DNA from: Rhabdophis nuchalis
Taxonomy: Eukaryota; Chordata; Lepidosauria; Squamata; Natricidae
Length of the DNA: 64,000 nt
Reading direction: 5' to 3'
NCBI GenBank assembly: GCA_039707465.1
Contig: CM077643.1
Span: 240,534,230-240,598,229 of the forward strand
Shown: in pieces, positions 42,680-53,553 of the stretch
Position numbering within the stretch: the stretch's first letter is position 1
Layout of the letters: the number at the start of each line of letters is the position of its first letter
The notes under the pieces: model-generated
The model's input: only the letters and a program-made list of their open reading frames with translations
Told to the model about the DNA's origin: nothing
Databases searched by the model: none
Program-made: the position numbers and the translations under genes

Positions 42680-44320
42680 GGTGCAAATGTCAAAGTATAG
42701 AAGAATAGAGTTCTGAGACACAGGAATTATTTTCCTGATGTTGACTTTATTGTTTTCTTTTATGTTTTTCATTGCTGTTTTTTGTGAGCGGCCTGGGGTT
42801 ATTATACATTAGACTGGCTGCTATATATGTCCCTTGAATTACATAAAATAAAAATCTGGTCCATCAGTAGACTGCAGCAGTAGACATAGTGAATGTTTTT
42901 GGGTATCTTTATTACAATTTTGTGGTCATCTGAATTTTTGCAGCATTGCCCAAATGTTCCACTATCCTTATTTGATTTCTCTGGGTACCTTCCAACCTGA
43001 GCTGACATTTTAATATTTTGGAGGATCTTCCTTTTATATTTTGCAGTGCTTTGAGTTTAATCTTTTTTAATTTCTGGATTTTTATGTAATTAGCTTTGGG
43101 TGTGATTTCACCTTTCATAGTTGTTTACCAATCATTCAACTTTTTTTTTAACAAATGAGGAAAAGGAAAAAGGTTGGAGAGCCTTTCAAACTAAGTGTTT
43201 CAGAAATGTCATTCTTGATTGTTAATTTTTTAAAGAGGTGCCGTTTGGGTGAAAACAAGAATATAGAAAGTCAACAGGCCCCATTTTTCACTGGATCCAA
43301 AATCAAGAGAGATCATCCTTGTGCAAGCTCTGAAGCTCAACCTGCTCATAGCAATTTTCTCACTCTGCTTCTGAACAAGACAGGAGCTATCTTGCAACAT
43401 TCCCTGCTCCTTTCTTATTTTCCTGGCTAAGTTTAAAATAATAACAGAAATGCCCAAAGCCTAACAAGCTTGGCTGATTTGGGTTTGGTTTTTTTTTTAA
43501 TAAAAAAACAACCCTTTTTTGGATTCAGCTAGAAGCTAAGTCAGTGTTTGCTTTCTTATGTTTTCCACTATAGCCAGCCAGAATGAAGAGAGCAAAAGTT
43601 ATTAGATGTCATGGAACATAAATAAACAGTTATTGGTAAATAGAGTATGGTGGTCTTTGTGTTATCCTGCATGTTAGGAAAAGTATAGGGAGCTGGCATT
43701 AATTCAGACCTCTCTAAGCATGGAAAGAAGTAGACATATTGTACTAATTATAGCTAGCACAAATGCTCCGAGATTTCAGTTAAATTGCATTAAAACAAAA
43801 ACTCCCTGGCAAAGGCAGTCAGCAAAATGTGCATGCATGTTTTCCTCCAGCTTTCTGTGCAGTATTTGACACAGACCTTGGCGTGATGTAGGAAAACCTG
43901 GGAAGAGTCTGCTCCATCCTTGCTTTGGGTCTTTTCAAAACATGCCTAAGAATGCACTTGGAGTGGGGGTGAGGAGTAGGAGAGGTAGCGTCCATGCACT
44001 CGTTTAGCATCACAACAAATTGCCCTGCTAATTTCTTCTGTACACGAAGGCCTAATGGGCTTTATAAGGATTTTTCAGGGAGACTAAGAGATGCCCACGT
44101 GTTTCTCTGATTCGAGAGCAGGGAATATGCTTAAGGGAGCAGCTGCTCTCCAGCCACTGGCTTTGCAGTGAATGTGCCGTAGCTCAGTCCAGCAAGAGGA
44201 TCTGTTGCCAAGGAATCATAAGAGAGATGTTTTCTCTGACCAAATGTTTGTCTATTGGCTTATGGGAAGCAATATAAAGTGGGAAGGACACTAACTCAGT
44301 GATGCACACAGGCTTTGTGC
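42680..44320. other. mostly unassigned; weak L2 3' tip
   Basis: A diverged L2-like 3' tip (GTGAGCGGCCTGGGGTT...AAATAAAAATC) lies at about 42783-42860. The remainder shows no supported gene. Confidence 0.4.
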
Positions 44321-45077
44321 AGGTAGTCCTTGATTTACAGCCAGGGTTGAGCCCGGAACCTCTATTGCTAAGTGAAACATTCGTTAAGTGCATTTTGCCC
44401 CATTTTATGACCTTTCTTGCCGCAGTTGTTAAGTGAATCACTACAATTATTGAGTTAGTAATGTGGTTATTGAGTGAATCTTGCTTCCCCCATTGACTTT
44501 GCTTGTCAAAAGGTTGCAAAATTACATGCCACAATTACATGACACACACACACACACACACCAACACTGCAACCATCCTAAATATTGGTCAGATGCCAAG
44601 TGTCTGAATTTTGTTCAGGTGACCATGGTTGTAAGAATGAAAAATGGTCATAAGCAGGGGTGGGCTTTAAATTTTTTAGCAAGGGGTTCTCTGCCCGGTT
44701 GCTGTGTGGGCATGACCATGGTGGGTGTGGCCTAGTCAGCTTCCTGCACCACGTGGGGGGGGGGCGTTTTTGCCCTCCCCGGGCTCCGGAGGCTTTCCTT
44801 GAGCCTCTGGGAGGGTGAAAATGGCCACCATAGTCTCCAGATGCCCTCTGGAAGCCAGAAATGGGCTCATTTCCAGCCTTCCGGAACTTTCGGTAGGCCC
44901 ATTTTTCACCCTCCCCAAGACTCCATGTGCGCCCTGCACTTAGTACCTGCATCCAAAACTGTCTGTGTGAAGACTCCTGGGAGGGGATTTAGATTAGATT
45001 TAGATTTATTGGATTTATATGCCGTCCTTCTCCCAAAGGACTCAGGGCGGTGTACAACATAAGAAACACATAGTACA

Positions 45078-47060
45078 GTTCCTGTTCCGGCTTCTGGCGG
45101 CGACGGGCGAACCTTGGGGTTCGTCCACCGTTTTGTTCTTTTTTCTGCCCCAAACGGGGTGGGGCACCCCTTTTTTTGGGGTCCCTCCGAGGGACTGGCT
45201 TGCCTGGACTGGTTCAGCCTGGCGGCGGCTGGGGAACAGTCCTTGTCTTCGGTCTAGGTGGAAGAAGACATGCTGCGGGGGGCTTGGTTCCCTTTGCCAA
45301 CGGAGGACGGTAACGAACAATGAATTTGGAGAGAACGGAGCGCTCGGGTCGGATGGCTTTTCCGGGGCTTGAGCTGCGAGGTGGAGAGTAAGTGACTTTA
45401 ATTTTATTGCTGGCGGCTTTGGATGAGAGAAACGTGGAGGGGGGTGTTTGTTTGCTAACCCCCCCCTCAGATTTACAACAGCGGCGCGCAGAAATGGCTC
45501 CTGGAATGCAGGGAGCGGATATTTTGTATCCGGACTTTTGCAGAACAAGTGAAAGTCAACCGCGGCTTGTTTTCATACAATGTATCTAAGCCTGGCTTTA
45601 CTGAAACAATTTTCTTTGCTATTTTCTCCGGCTGGCTGCCAGAGTGGGTGGCGGAAGATGGCTGCCTTTTGTTCCTGAATGCTTATTTCTTTATGGAAAA
45701 TTTCCAACATCCCTTTGTGATTTGGACTGCCTCCCTCTATCAACGGATGATTTTCTGGATTAATTGATTCCTTCCCTGGAGTGCCTTCTTTGTCTTAATA
45801 ATTGATAGTGGAAAGTGTTTTGCTCTCTGGACATGATAACTTTTTTACAACTTTTCTGAACTTTTTTCCTGGGATTTGCTCCAGCGGCCGCACCCAAAAA
45901 ACGCCATCTTAGTGGCACTGACTTAAACTTGGCTTCACCATGGCTTCAAAAAAACAACCAGGAAATATAGGATTGGAAGAGAGAATGACAGCTATGGAAA
46001 CAGTGTTAAACTCCTTGATGCTGGAAATCAGAGAATTTAGAAAAGATCACACTAGCACTAAACTTGAACTTTTGGAGACACAGAAAAAATTGATGGAGAA
46101 TACACAGAAGACCGAGGAGTTGGAGGTGGGGCTGGCTGGGGCAAAGGGAGATCTTAAAAATATTAATACTGAAATTGGAGATTTGTCTGGTCATATGTCT
46201 AGGATGGATTTTGAGAGGATGTCATATTTTTTAAGATTTCAGAATATTTCTGAGGAATCTGGTGAATGCCTTCCTGATTTCATGAGTACAATTTTATCAG
46301 ACTATTTACATAAACCTAAAGAGGAGATCAGGGGGGATATTGACCTAGTCTACAGAATAAATTCAGCATATGCCAGGATGAATGAAGTACCCAGAGAGAT
46401 ACATATTAAATTTGTTAGAAGGTCGACGAGGGAGGGAATCTTGAAGGCGCAGAGGGAGGGTCCGTTAATTTACCAACAAAAGGAAGTCGCTATCTTGAAG
46501 CAGATCCCAAAAAAAATTAGAGAGGTGAGGAGGAAATATTCCTTCTTATCTAAAAAATTGTTTAACCACGGGATTTGGTTTAAGTGGGCGATGCCAGAAG
46601 GGATGCTGGTGTTCTGGGAAGGAGGAAGAGTCAGGATTAAAACAGTTGCTGAGGCAGAAGCCTTTCTTAAAAAACATTCCTCTATCCTGGGGGAAGATTC
46701 AGGGGGGACAGAGGGGGCCACGGCCCCGCCCGCTAGGGGCCTGGAAGGAGAACAAGAAGACACAATTGCTAAGAGACTTAGATCTAAAAAATGACTTTTA
46801 TCTTTATTTTTATTAATACAGTATAATTTTTTATCTGGATGTTTGTATACAACTGCCAGCATAGAATTCAGAATTTACATGTATGCATTTATTTTCACCT
46901 TGTTGTATTATTGAAAAATGTATTACCAATGTCTTATTAAGAAGCCCGGGAGGGGCCAACGTTCCCGACGTGAAAGTTCTCAAAATATCTTTTTAACTCA
47001 CCTTACCCTACCCTTTTTGTTAAAAAAATCTGTAAAACTCAATAAAACTTTTTCAATATA
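45078..47060 (+). mobile_element. HAL1-like (ORF1-only) L1 retrotransposon, complete
   Basis: 1,983 bp with a 17-bp perfect duplication AAGAAACACATAGTACA (45061-45077, 47061-47077). Organisation: 862-bp 5' region (moderately GC-rich at its start, GTTCCGGCTTCTGGCGG), ORF1 45940-46794, then only 266 bp of 3' UTR. It ends AATAAAACTTTTTCAATA (47041-47058), identical to the end of the element at 28720. No endonuclease or RT sequence. Because the TSD closes at both ends, ORF2 is absent from the inserted unit rather than lost by later deletion. Confidence 0.88.
45940..46794 (+). CDS. L1-type ORF1 protein (RNA-binding)
   Basis: 284 codons, ATG 45940 in the context CACCATGG (strong Kozak), stop TGA 46792-46794. 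Coiled coil about residues 12-92 (LEERMTAMETVLNSLMLEI; LLETQKKLMENTQKTEELE). RRM-like about 94-180 (MSYFLRFQNISEES; PREIHIKFVRRSTREGIL). C-terminal domain about 186-245 (IPKKIREVRRKYSFLSKKL; MLVFWEGGRVRIKT). Short basic end RLRSKK. Unbroken. The fold matches L1 ORF1p, a trimeric RNA chaperone. The sequence differs strongly from the ORF1 at 29919-30884, so the two derive from separate L1 lineages. Confidence 0.88.
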   Translation: MASKKQPGNIGLEERMTAMETVLNSLMLEIREFRKDHTSTKLELLETQKKLMENTQKTEELEVGLAGAKGDLKNINTEIGDLSGHMSRMDFERMSYFLRFQNISEESGECLPDFMSTILSDYLHKPKEEIRGDIDLVYRINSAYARMNEVPREIHIKFVRRSTREGILKAQREGPLIYQQKEVAILKQIPKKIREVRRKYSFLSKKLFNHGIWFKWAMPEGMLVFWEGGRVRIKTVAEAEAFLKKHSSILGEDSGGTEGATAPPARGLEGEQEDTIAKRLRSKK

Positions 47061-47191
47061 AAGAAACACATAGTACAAAAGTTAGAAAAATATGAAATAA
47101 AAAATTCCAATAAGCAATAAATTCATAGACATTATAAATAAATTAAAATTGGAATTAAAATTAATACTTATACTGTTCAGGCCAGGCCGGC

Positions 47192-47627
47192 TTACTGGAA
47201 AAGCCAGCTTTTTAGGGCACGGCGGAAGGACGGGAGGTCGGGAATTATGCGGAGCTCCTGGGGCAGCTCATTCCAAAGGGAAGGCGCTCCCACAGAGAAG
47301 ACTCTCCCCCTGGGGGTCGCCAGCCGACACTGTCTGGCTGACGGCCCCCTGAGGAGGCCAACTCTGTGGGATCGTACTGGACAATGGGAGGCTACCGGTG
47401 GCAGTAGGTGGTCTGGCAAGTACACTGGGCCTAAGCCATGGAGCGCTTTGAAGGTCATAATTAGTACCTTGAATTGCACCCGGTGAACAACCGGCAACCA
47501 GTGCAGGCTGCCTAAAAGGGGTATAACATGGGAGTACCCAGGTACCCCCATGATAACCCGCGCGGCTGCATTCTGGACCAATTGAAGCCTCCGGGTGCTC
47601 TTCAAGGGCAGTCCCATGTAGAGGGAA
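47192..47627 (-). pseudogene. L2-type RT C-terminus
   Basis: Minus-strand open frame with LYMGLPLKSTRRLQLVQNA, WLPVVHRVQFKVLIMTF, CPVRSHRVGLLRG and SLWNELPQELR. It is the C-terminal domain downstream of the RT palm; the palm is missing through 5' truncation. It ends at 47192. Confidence 0.85.
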
Positions 47628-47888
47628 GGGGTGAGTGGGTAGGGCCAGCCAGGAGTGGGATTTGGGGGTTCTCCAAACTGCACAGAATCTTAGCTAGAGG
47701 TTCTCCCTGCAAACCCACAGCAGCCCATCCCTGGATAAGTCACTCATGAGACTACTTGTATACAATACAGAAGGATGCGAAAGTAATACCTGGCAAATCC
47801 ATGCAGAATTGAGAGAAATTCCTCTTTGAAACCTGTTTGCCACAGTATCATACTGAGTCATCTGAACCAATGGTCTGATCCACTAGAC

Positions 47889-48019
47889 CAGGCATCTCTG
47901 ACCTTGGCAACTTTAAACCCTGGAGGATTTCAATTCCCAGAATTCCCCAGCCAGCTGACTGGAGAATTCGGGGAGTTGAAGTCCTCCAGACTTAAAGTTG
48001 CCAAGGTTGGAGACCCCTG
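47889..48019. mobile_element. palindromic hAT-type MITE, copy 2 (oldest)
   Basis: 131 bp. Arms match with several mismatches. Ends CAGGCATCTCTGACCTTGG and CCAAGGTTGGAGACCCCTG. Duplication CACTAGAC/CATTCGAC (47881-47888, 48020-48027; 6 of 8). Confidence 0.85.
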
Positions 48020-48261
48020 CATTCGACAGCAACTATCTTTTTGAAAAATAAATGAATGAAGCTACTTTCTCTCAGCTATGTGTGTGAAGCAGCAAAGCTC
48101 CCGAATACAGACATACTGTAAAAGTGTTCCATTCTGAATCTGGCATTTTAAGACATTTCCCTCCCTCTAGTTTGTGTAGCAAAGTTTGCTGGTGCTTGTC
48201 TTCTCACAACCAAAGGGTTAATCTAACAGTTGGGGGAAATGCACAGGAAGTCTCCCTAGAC

Positions 48262-48396
48262 CAGGGGTGGGCAAGCTTTGCAACTTTAAGTCTGAAGGAC
48301 TTCAGCTTCTAGACTTCTCCAGCCAGCAAAGCTGGCTGGAGAAGTCTGGGAGCTGAAGTCCTTCAGACTTAAAGTTGCAAAGCTTGCCCACCCCTG
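48262..48396. mobile_element. palindromic hAT-type MITE, copy 3
   Basis: 135 bp. Arms nearly perfect (mismatches in TCTAG versus CCCAG). Ends CAGGGGTGGGCAAGC / GCTTGCCCACCCCTG. Perfect duplication CCCTAGAC (48254-48261, 48397-48404). Confidence 0.93.
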
Positions 48397-48510
48397 CCCT
48401 AGACTCATATCTCCTCTGTTAAATAATTATGACCTTTTTAATGGACCCACTCACCATAAAATAAAATAAAAGGCCCACAGAAAACATGGGAATCCATTCC
48501 CTACCACCCA

Positions 48511-48640
48511 GTCAGAGCTGAAGAAGCTTTTTGGATGAGAAGTGAAACGCCTTCCAAGAAAAACCAGAAAGTCCAGTTGCCTCTTGAAAACAAAACAACC
48601 TTTGGGACAACCATGACCTGGATGACTGAGAATCTCCATT
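48511..48640 (+). mobile_element. Penelope-like element tail (probable)
   Basis: GTCAGAGCTGAAGAAGC, then GATGAGAAGTGAAACGCC, GTCCAGTTGCCTCTTG, CAACCATGACCTGG and ATGACTGAGAATCTCC. Same family as 21901 and 55853. Confidence 0.5.
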
Positions 48641-49971
48641 GACATAAACATGGGAACTAAAATGCTGCCTTAATAATGACCATGATAGCATGGTGAACTG
48701 GAGATATTTTTAAGCAATTTATACACTTCTATTCCTAATTGAACTGGCTCACTTGCTCATCAGTGAATTTATTCTGAACATACCTTCCAGAAAACTCAAT
48801 TCATTCCCATGCACTCTCTCCCTATCCAAGCACGCATGTGCAAAGAATCGGAGAGAGCTTTCCCAGGGCAAGGAACAAAACTTGAGCTGTGCTGGCCTTA
48901 GGCTCTGGATTTTCTAAAACCTACCAATGAATTCTGGAGATCAACGCTGCAAAACCCTGCTGCAGGACGCTCTCCACAGCTGAGCATGTAACTGGAGCAT
49001 TCCACGTTCATGGTGCCAATGGCACATCCAAATGCAAGCATTGCTTACAGGCATCCATGACAGAAACTAGATTCTTGCCGCCAAAACAAACACCTGACTA
49101 GCATGATACACGGAGGGCTTAATGTAAACACTTAATGAAGATATGCGTGATGGGTACTCCGTGTACAGATCCCGGGCAGAGCAAGCGAAGGCTGACTTTA
49201 AGAGCCTGCCAATTAAAGGGCTGTTCTCAATTTGCAGATTTGGCCTGTTGCTTTGCAAGAATACTTGAAAGTACTTGATGCCTGTTTGTGTTAATGTTTG
49301 TGATTGAAGTTTTTTAAATTATTTGATGTTGTATTTGGCCCTTGAAATAGAATTTTGTTTGGATGGGTAATACAAGCAAAGCCAAAGAAGACTGTCTCTC
49401 ACTCCATGATGGCCTTCGGTTCCCTCTAGTTTTTCTTTCATATAAGTATACTTGTAGATCTTGGAGATCTTCAGTGTTATGCCAAAAAAACTGTGAGCTC
49501 CTTCTATTTTTTGAGTGTTTTTTTAAAGCTCTTTTTAGGCGTAATTGGAGAGGATTGGCCTCCCACGGGACATGAAACAAAATGGAAAACCATGAAAGGG
49601 TCAAAGAGGATGGAAAATGTTTTGCCGTAAACTTATGGTGGAATTCGCCCTTCGTTTTGGAAGTTAACCATTTTGGTACGGGGTGCCCCACAACCCAGGT
49701 GGGTTTGAATCAGCATTTTGAACAGAACTTATTTTGAGTGCCAAATGATCATTTCAAGCATTTCGTGCTTGGAGCCAAACACACCTTGCAAGAAAAGAGA
49801 CTGCTTTTGTGAGGCCTTCATGCTATGTTCAAATAATCCGATAGGGGTGTTGTTTTGCCTCTTGCACTTGGAGGACAGTCTTGAGTCTGGAACAATTTAA
49901 TAGTGAGAGTTGGTCATCTTTTCCATGGGTGGAGTCAATTGAGGGAGTGAAGGAGCAGCCCTTTAAGGAAC
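48641..49971. other. no recognised feature
   Basis: Open frames of 60-125 codons on both strands (e.g. 49314-49691 minus) show no recognisable domain. No supported gene. Confidence 0.5.
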
Positions 49972-49979
49972 AAGTAGGG

Positions 49980-50108
49980 CAGAGGTGTCAAACCTCCGTT
50001 GTCATGGCATTGTCACATGATGTATTGTGATGATCCCCCCCCTTTGCTAAACCGGGCATGGGTGTGGCCAGCACATGACGCATCTGGCTCGCACATTTGA
50101 CACCCCTG
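49980..50108. mobile_element. hAT-type MITE, GTGTCAAAC family, perfect TSD
   Basis: 129 bp, CAGAGGTGTCAAACC to TTTGACACCCCTG. Perfect duplication AAGTAGGG (49972-49979, 50109-50116). Confidence 0.92.
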
Positions 50109-50190
50109 AAGTAGGGCAAACGAAAGAGCCCTATAGATTAGGGTGAGAGATGGGTAGAGGAAAACTTGGAAGAGCCAGTTTGATCTATTG

Positions 50191-50318
50191 CAGTGATGGT
50201 GAACCTATGACACACATGTCGAAGGTGATGAGCCACACCAACAACTACTCTCGAAAGCATGCCTGGTTCTTGCATGGTTTTTTGAAGAATGGGGTGTGCT
50301 CTCATGTGGCCACTGGAC
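50191..50318. mobile_element. MITE fragment, GATGGTGAACC family
   Basis: Begins CAGTGATGGTGAACCTATG and continues to the insertion site of the next MITE. Its right terminus was not located with confidence. Confidence 0.55.
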
Positions 50319-50506
50319 CAGTCGTGAAATTCAATTATTTTTACTATCCGTTCTGCGGGCGTGACTTGGTGGGCATGGTAGGGGAAGGATACTGCAAAAT
50401 CTCCATTCCCACCCCACTCTGGGGCCAGCCAGAGGTGTATTTGCCAGTCAAAATTTCAGCTAGCTGTTCTCCAGAACCCGTCAGAACCTGCTGAATTTCA
50501 CCCCTG
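50319..50506. mobile_element. hAT-type MITE nested in the previous repeat
   Basis: 188 bp, CAGTCGTGAAATTCAATT to GAATTTCACCCCTG. Perfect duplication CACTGGAC (50311-50318, 50507-50514). Same group as 9070-9319 and 52094-52331. Confidence 0.92.
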
Positions 50507-50514
50507 CACTGGAC

Positions 50515-50868
50515 CCTCTGAAAATTGTGCAATAATGAGGCATGCTTTTGCATGTTTTTTAGAGGCCACAGAAGAACATCCGCTGAAGCTCCTTCATGAC
50601 CGAAGGCCTCATGCAACCCGAAGCAGCCTTGGGGAGGCTGCATGGACCTGTCCACAGAAGAAGAAAAAACCACTGCCTCAAAGTAAATGGTGCATGATGG
50701 ATCCTGGGAACCATTGGACAGAAGGTGGCCTTTTTGCATGGCAGCAATGGTGCTAGGGCTGAAATCAAGGCCCAGGCTTTTACCTCAGAACCAGGCTTGA
50801 AGCTGCTGATGAGTGTGGTCTAGATGGCAGAGGTTGGGGGGAGATGGATACTTGTTCTTCTTGTTTGG
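50515..50868. other. no recognised feature
   Basis: No supported gene; may include the right part of the GATGGTGAACC-family repeat. Confidence 0.4.
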
Positions 50869-50900
50869 TGTGTGTGTGTGAGAGAGAGAGAGAGGGAGAG

Positions 50901-50986
<86 letters not shown>
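50869..50986. repeat. (GT)n(GA)n dinucleotide array
   Basis: A short GT run, then about 50 GA units with single interruptions. The spurious Arg/Glu repeat frames across it are not genes. Confidence 0.97.
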
Positions 50987-50988
<2 letters not shown>

Positions 50989-51297
50989 AGTTGGCACTTT
51001 TCCCACCGTTTCTCTCTCTCTCTCTCTCAGCCCAATCCACCTCACAGGGTTGTTGTGGGCAAAATAGGAGGAGAAAGGAATATTAGGTATGTTTGCCACC
51101 TTGAGTTATTTATCAAAAGAATAAAGGTGAGATTAAAAATAAATAAATAAAAATAAAAGGAATTTTTATCTTTACTCTTTTTTTATTGAGCTTGTCATTG
51201 CAAGCTGATGAATTTGTTGGTGTAGTCCTGAATACCAAACAAGGCTAGTAAGTAGTGCTTCTCCAACAATGAGCTTCTCCTTTAGGCAGTGTAATGA
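50987..51297. other. L2/SINE-like 3' tip and spacer
   Basis: About 51030-51150 (CTCACAGGGTTGTTGTGGGC...CACCTTGAG...AAATAAATAAATAA) resembles the shared 3' tail of squamate L2/tRNA-SINE elements. The rest is unassigned. Confidence 0.45.
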
Positions 51298-51305
51298 CTC
51301 TAAAT

Positions 51306-51492
51306 CAGAGGTGGGATTCACTTACCTTCCCTACCGGTTCGCGAAGGTGAGTGGGTGTATATCTGCGCGTGCACACTGCCTTCTGCGCATGTGCAATGCT
51401 TGCACATTACGTTGGGGCAGGTGGGCGGAATCTCTTGCAGCTGCCACTACCAGTTTGCCTGAACCAGAGAGAACGGCTGAATGCCACCTCTG
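51306..51492. mobile_element. hAT-type MITE, perfect TSD
   Basis: 187 bp, CAGAGGTGGGATTCAC to CTGAATGCCACCTCTG. Perfect duplication CTCTAAAT (51298-51305, 51493-51500). It has a TACCGGTTCG core and CpG sites. Complete relative of 37863 and of the outer element at 22891. Confidence 0.93.
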
Positions 51493-51500
51493 CTCTAAAT

Positions 51501-51839
51501 TATCACATAATATGACTATCAACTGCAAGTTCAAAATGGTTATCAACTATTATCCACTGATATTTTTTGCTGTACATTCAATCTTTCTTCATTGTTTGTA
51601 GTTTTGAGACATACCTAGGTTGTTTTCCCCTCCCAAAATTGTCTCAGGTGTTATGAGGAGAGTCTTAATTTCTGTGAGGGAAAACATGTGGAAAGAATTT
51701 CCATGTGCTGTGGAGGTTTCAGATTGCTTACTCTGGTAAAGCGAATGAGGTAATTTATATACATTTGTATGATAGCGCATCTTTAGATTCTATTTTATTT
51801 CAGTGCCTCCCAAGGAAGATGCATTTAAGCTGCTGTTTC
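51501..51839. other. no recognised feature
   Basis: No supported gene or repeat. Confidence 0.5.
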
Positions 51840-52093
51840 AAGTGGAATCCTTTCTACTGCCTGCAAGATTGACAGGCTGATGTTCAGTGACAAGAGTAAA
51901 TTCTCTTCCATAAAAATGATGGTTGAAGTGTTTCATCCCCCAAATCAGAAATAAGTATTTTTCTTGTTTATGTGTGCATATTTTTTCTCTACAACTGAGA
52001 ACAAGTATGAGGCAAAATCTATTGCATGCTTCTTGCCAACATTCATCGAAATATGACATAGTTGGGCTGATAGCATATTAGGAGGCATTACAA

Positions 52094-52331
52094 ACCAGGG
52101 GTGAAATCTACTAGGTACTGACAGATTCTGGAGAAGCAGTAGCGGAAATTTTGAGTAGTTTGGAGAACTGGCAAATTCCATCTCTGGCTGGCCCCAGAGT
52201 GAGGTGGGAATGGAGATTTTGCAGTATCCTTCCCCTTCCGTACCCACCAAGCCACGCCCACCAAGCCACACCACGCCCACCAAGCCACGTGCACGGAACT
52301 GGTAGTAAAAAAAATTTGAATTTCACCACTG
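52094..52331. mobile_element. hAT-type MITE inside the gypsy fossil
   Basis: 238 bp, CAGGGGTGAAATCTAC to GAATTTCACCACTG. Duplication TTACAAAC/TTACAGAC (52086-52093, 52332-52339; 7 of 8). It holds tandem GCCACGCCCACCAA-type units near its right side. Confidence 0.88.
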
Positions 52332-52361
52332 TTACAGACCAATTTTTTTACTAAAAAAATT

Positions 52362-53337
52362 GGAAGCCGTGCGGGCCTGGATGGGAAGTAACAGATTCAG
52401 ACTCAACCCGTCCAAGACCGAGTGGCTGTGGTTCCCGGCATCCCGGTACAACCAGTTGACTCCATCACTGGCCATAGGGGACGAACACCTTACCCCTGTG
52501 GATGGGGCACGCAACTTGGGCGTCCTCCTGGATACCCGGCTGTCCATGGAAGATCAAGTGACAGCCGTGGCCAGGAGGGCATTCTACCAGGTTCGCCTGG
52601 TACGCCAGTTGCGTCCCCTATTGGATCGGGATGCCCTTTGCACAGTCACTCATGCCCTCGTGACATCCCGACTGGACTACTGTAATTCTCTCTACATGGG
52701 GCTCCCCTTGAGGTGCACCCGAAGACTTCAGCTTGTCCAGAATGCAGCCGCGCGAGCAATTATGGGAACCTCGAGGTTTACCCATGTAACACCGCTCCTG
52801 CATGAACTGCATTGGCTGCCTATCATCTTTCGGGTGCGCTTCAAGGTGTTAGTTATCATCTTTAAAGCGCTCCATGGCACGGGACCTAGCTATCTGCGGG
52901 ATCAGATTCTGCCCCATACATCCCTGCGGCCGATCCGCTCCCACAGAGAGGGACTTCTCCGGGTGCCGTGCACTAGGCTATGCCAGCGGGCGATGCCCAG
53001 GGGAAGGGCCTTCTCTATGGCGGGCCCAGCCCTCTGGAACGACCTTTCCCCCGAAATTAGAACAACTACGGACCTCCGCTCCTTCCGTCAAAAATTGAAA
53101 ACACACTTTTTCTGCTTGGCCGGCCTAGGTTAGTCTTCCATTTTTAACTGGGTTTTTTAGGGGGGTGTAGTTTAGTTTTAGTATAGTGGGTTTTAGCACA
53201 GGGGTAATTTGTTTAATTCTTATTTTAACTATTTATTTTATATTTGCTTTTTTAACTTCCCTGTGCACCGCTCCGAGTCCCTTTGGGGAGAGGAGGTGGT
53301 CTATAAATAAAATTATTATTATTATTATTATTATTAC
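52362..53337 (+). mobile_element. L2-type LINE 3' end, open frame
   Basis: 5'-truncated 23 bases beyond the MITE duplication. It is open in frame to the stop at 53131-53133 (from RT after YADD: EAVRAWMGSNRFRLNPSKTE to LAGLG). The 3' UTR ends CGAGTCCCTTTGGGGAGAGG, and an (ATT)n tail lies at about 53312-53337. By eye it is closer to the copy at 16455 than to that at 13475. Confidence 0.9.
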
Positions 53338-53374
53338 TAGCAAAGGCCATGATATATGATAACCAGATGGTGTT

Positions 53375-53553
53375 CAGAGGTGGTATTCTGCTGGTTCTGA
53401 TCAGTTCACCTAACCCAGTAGCAGAAATCATGGGTGGCTCCGCCCATCCATCCCAGCTTAACGGCATCCCATTTAGGCCATTCTTAAGGCAAAGCGCATG
53501 CGCGAAAGGCAGAGTGCTCACATTTGAGAACTGGTAGGGAGGGTAAGTGAATA
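53375..53553. mobile_element. hAT-type MITE, diverged
   Basis: CAGAGGTGGTATTCTGCTGG left end, GAGAACTGGTAGGGAGGG and AAGTGAATACC at right, then poly(C). Same group as 37863. No clean duplication. Confidence 0.6.

Larger units (their letters stand above)
44988..47627 (-). mobile_element. L2-type LINE (second subfamily) split by an L1-like element
   Basis: Minus strand: 3' tip at 44998-45060 (GCCGTCCTTCTCCC...CAGGGCGGTGTAC on plus), continuing at 47078-47627 with the 3' UTR and RT C-terminus. Sequence is clearly different from the other L2 copies here. Confidence 0.85.
44655..47733. mobile_element. hAT-like MITE split by an L2 insertion
   Basis: Left part CAGGGGTGGGCTTTAAAT to about 44987; right part about 47628 to CAGCCCATCCCTG. 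The duplication is GTCATAAG on the left and G--ATAAG on the right, consistent with a two-base loss. The left half has CCTCCGGAACTTTCGG-type GC-rich text. Confidence 0.7.
44321..47755. mobile_element. MITE-like repeat split by a three-level nest
   Basis: Left part 44321-44654 (GTAGTCCTTGATTTAC, GTTAAGTGAATCACTAC, an (AC)n run at 44544-44561) is the family at 5605-5988. The repeat text resumes at 47734 (ATAAGTCACTC), as expected after GGTCATAAG. Everything between is inserted later. Confidence 0.7.

Noticed and set aside
49314..49691. 125-codon minus-strand frame
   Set aside because: No recognisable domain and no supporting context; treated as chance.
50780..51150. Arg/Glu dipeptide-repeat protein
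   Set aside because: Translation of a (GA)n microsatellite.
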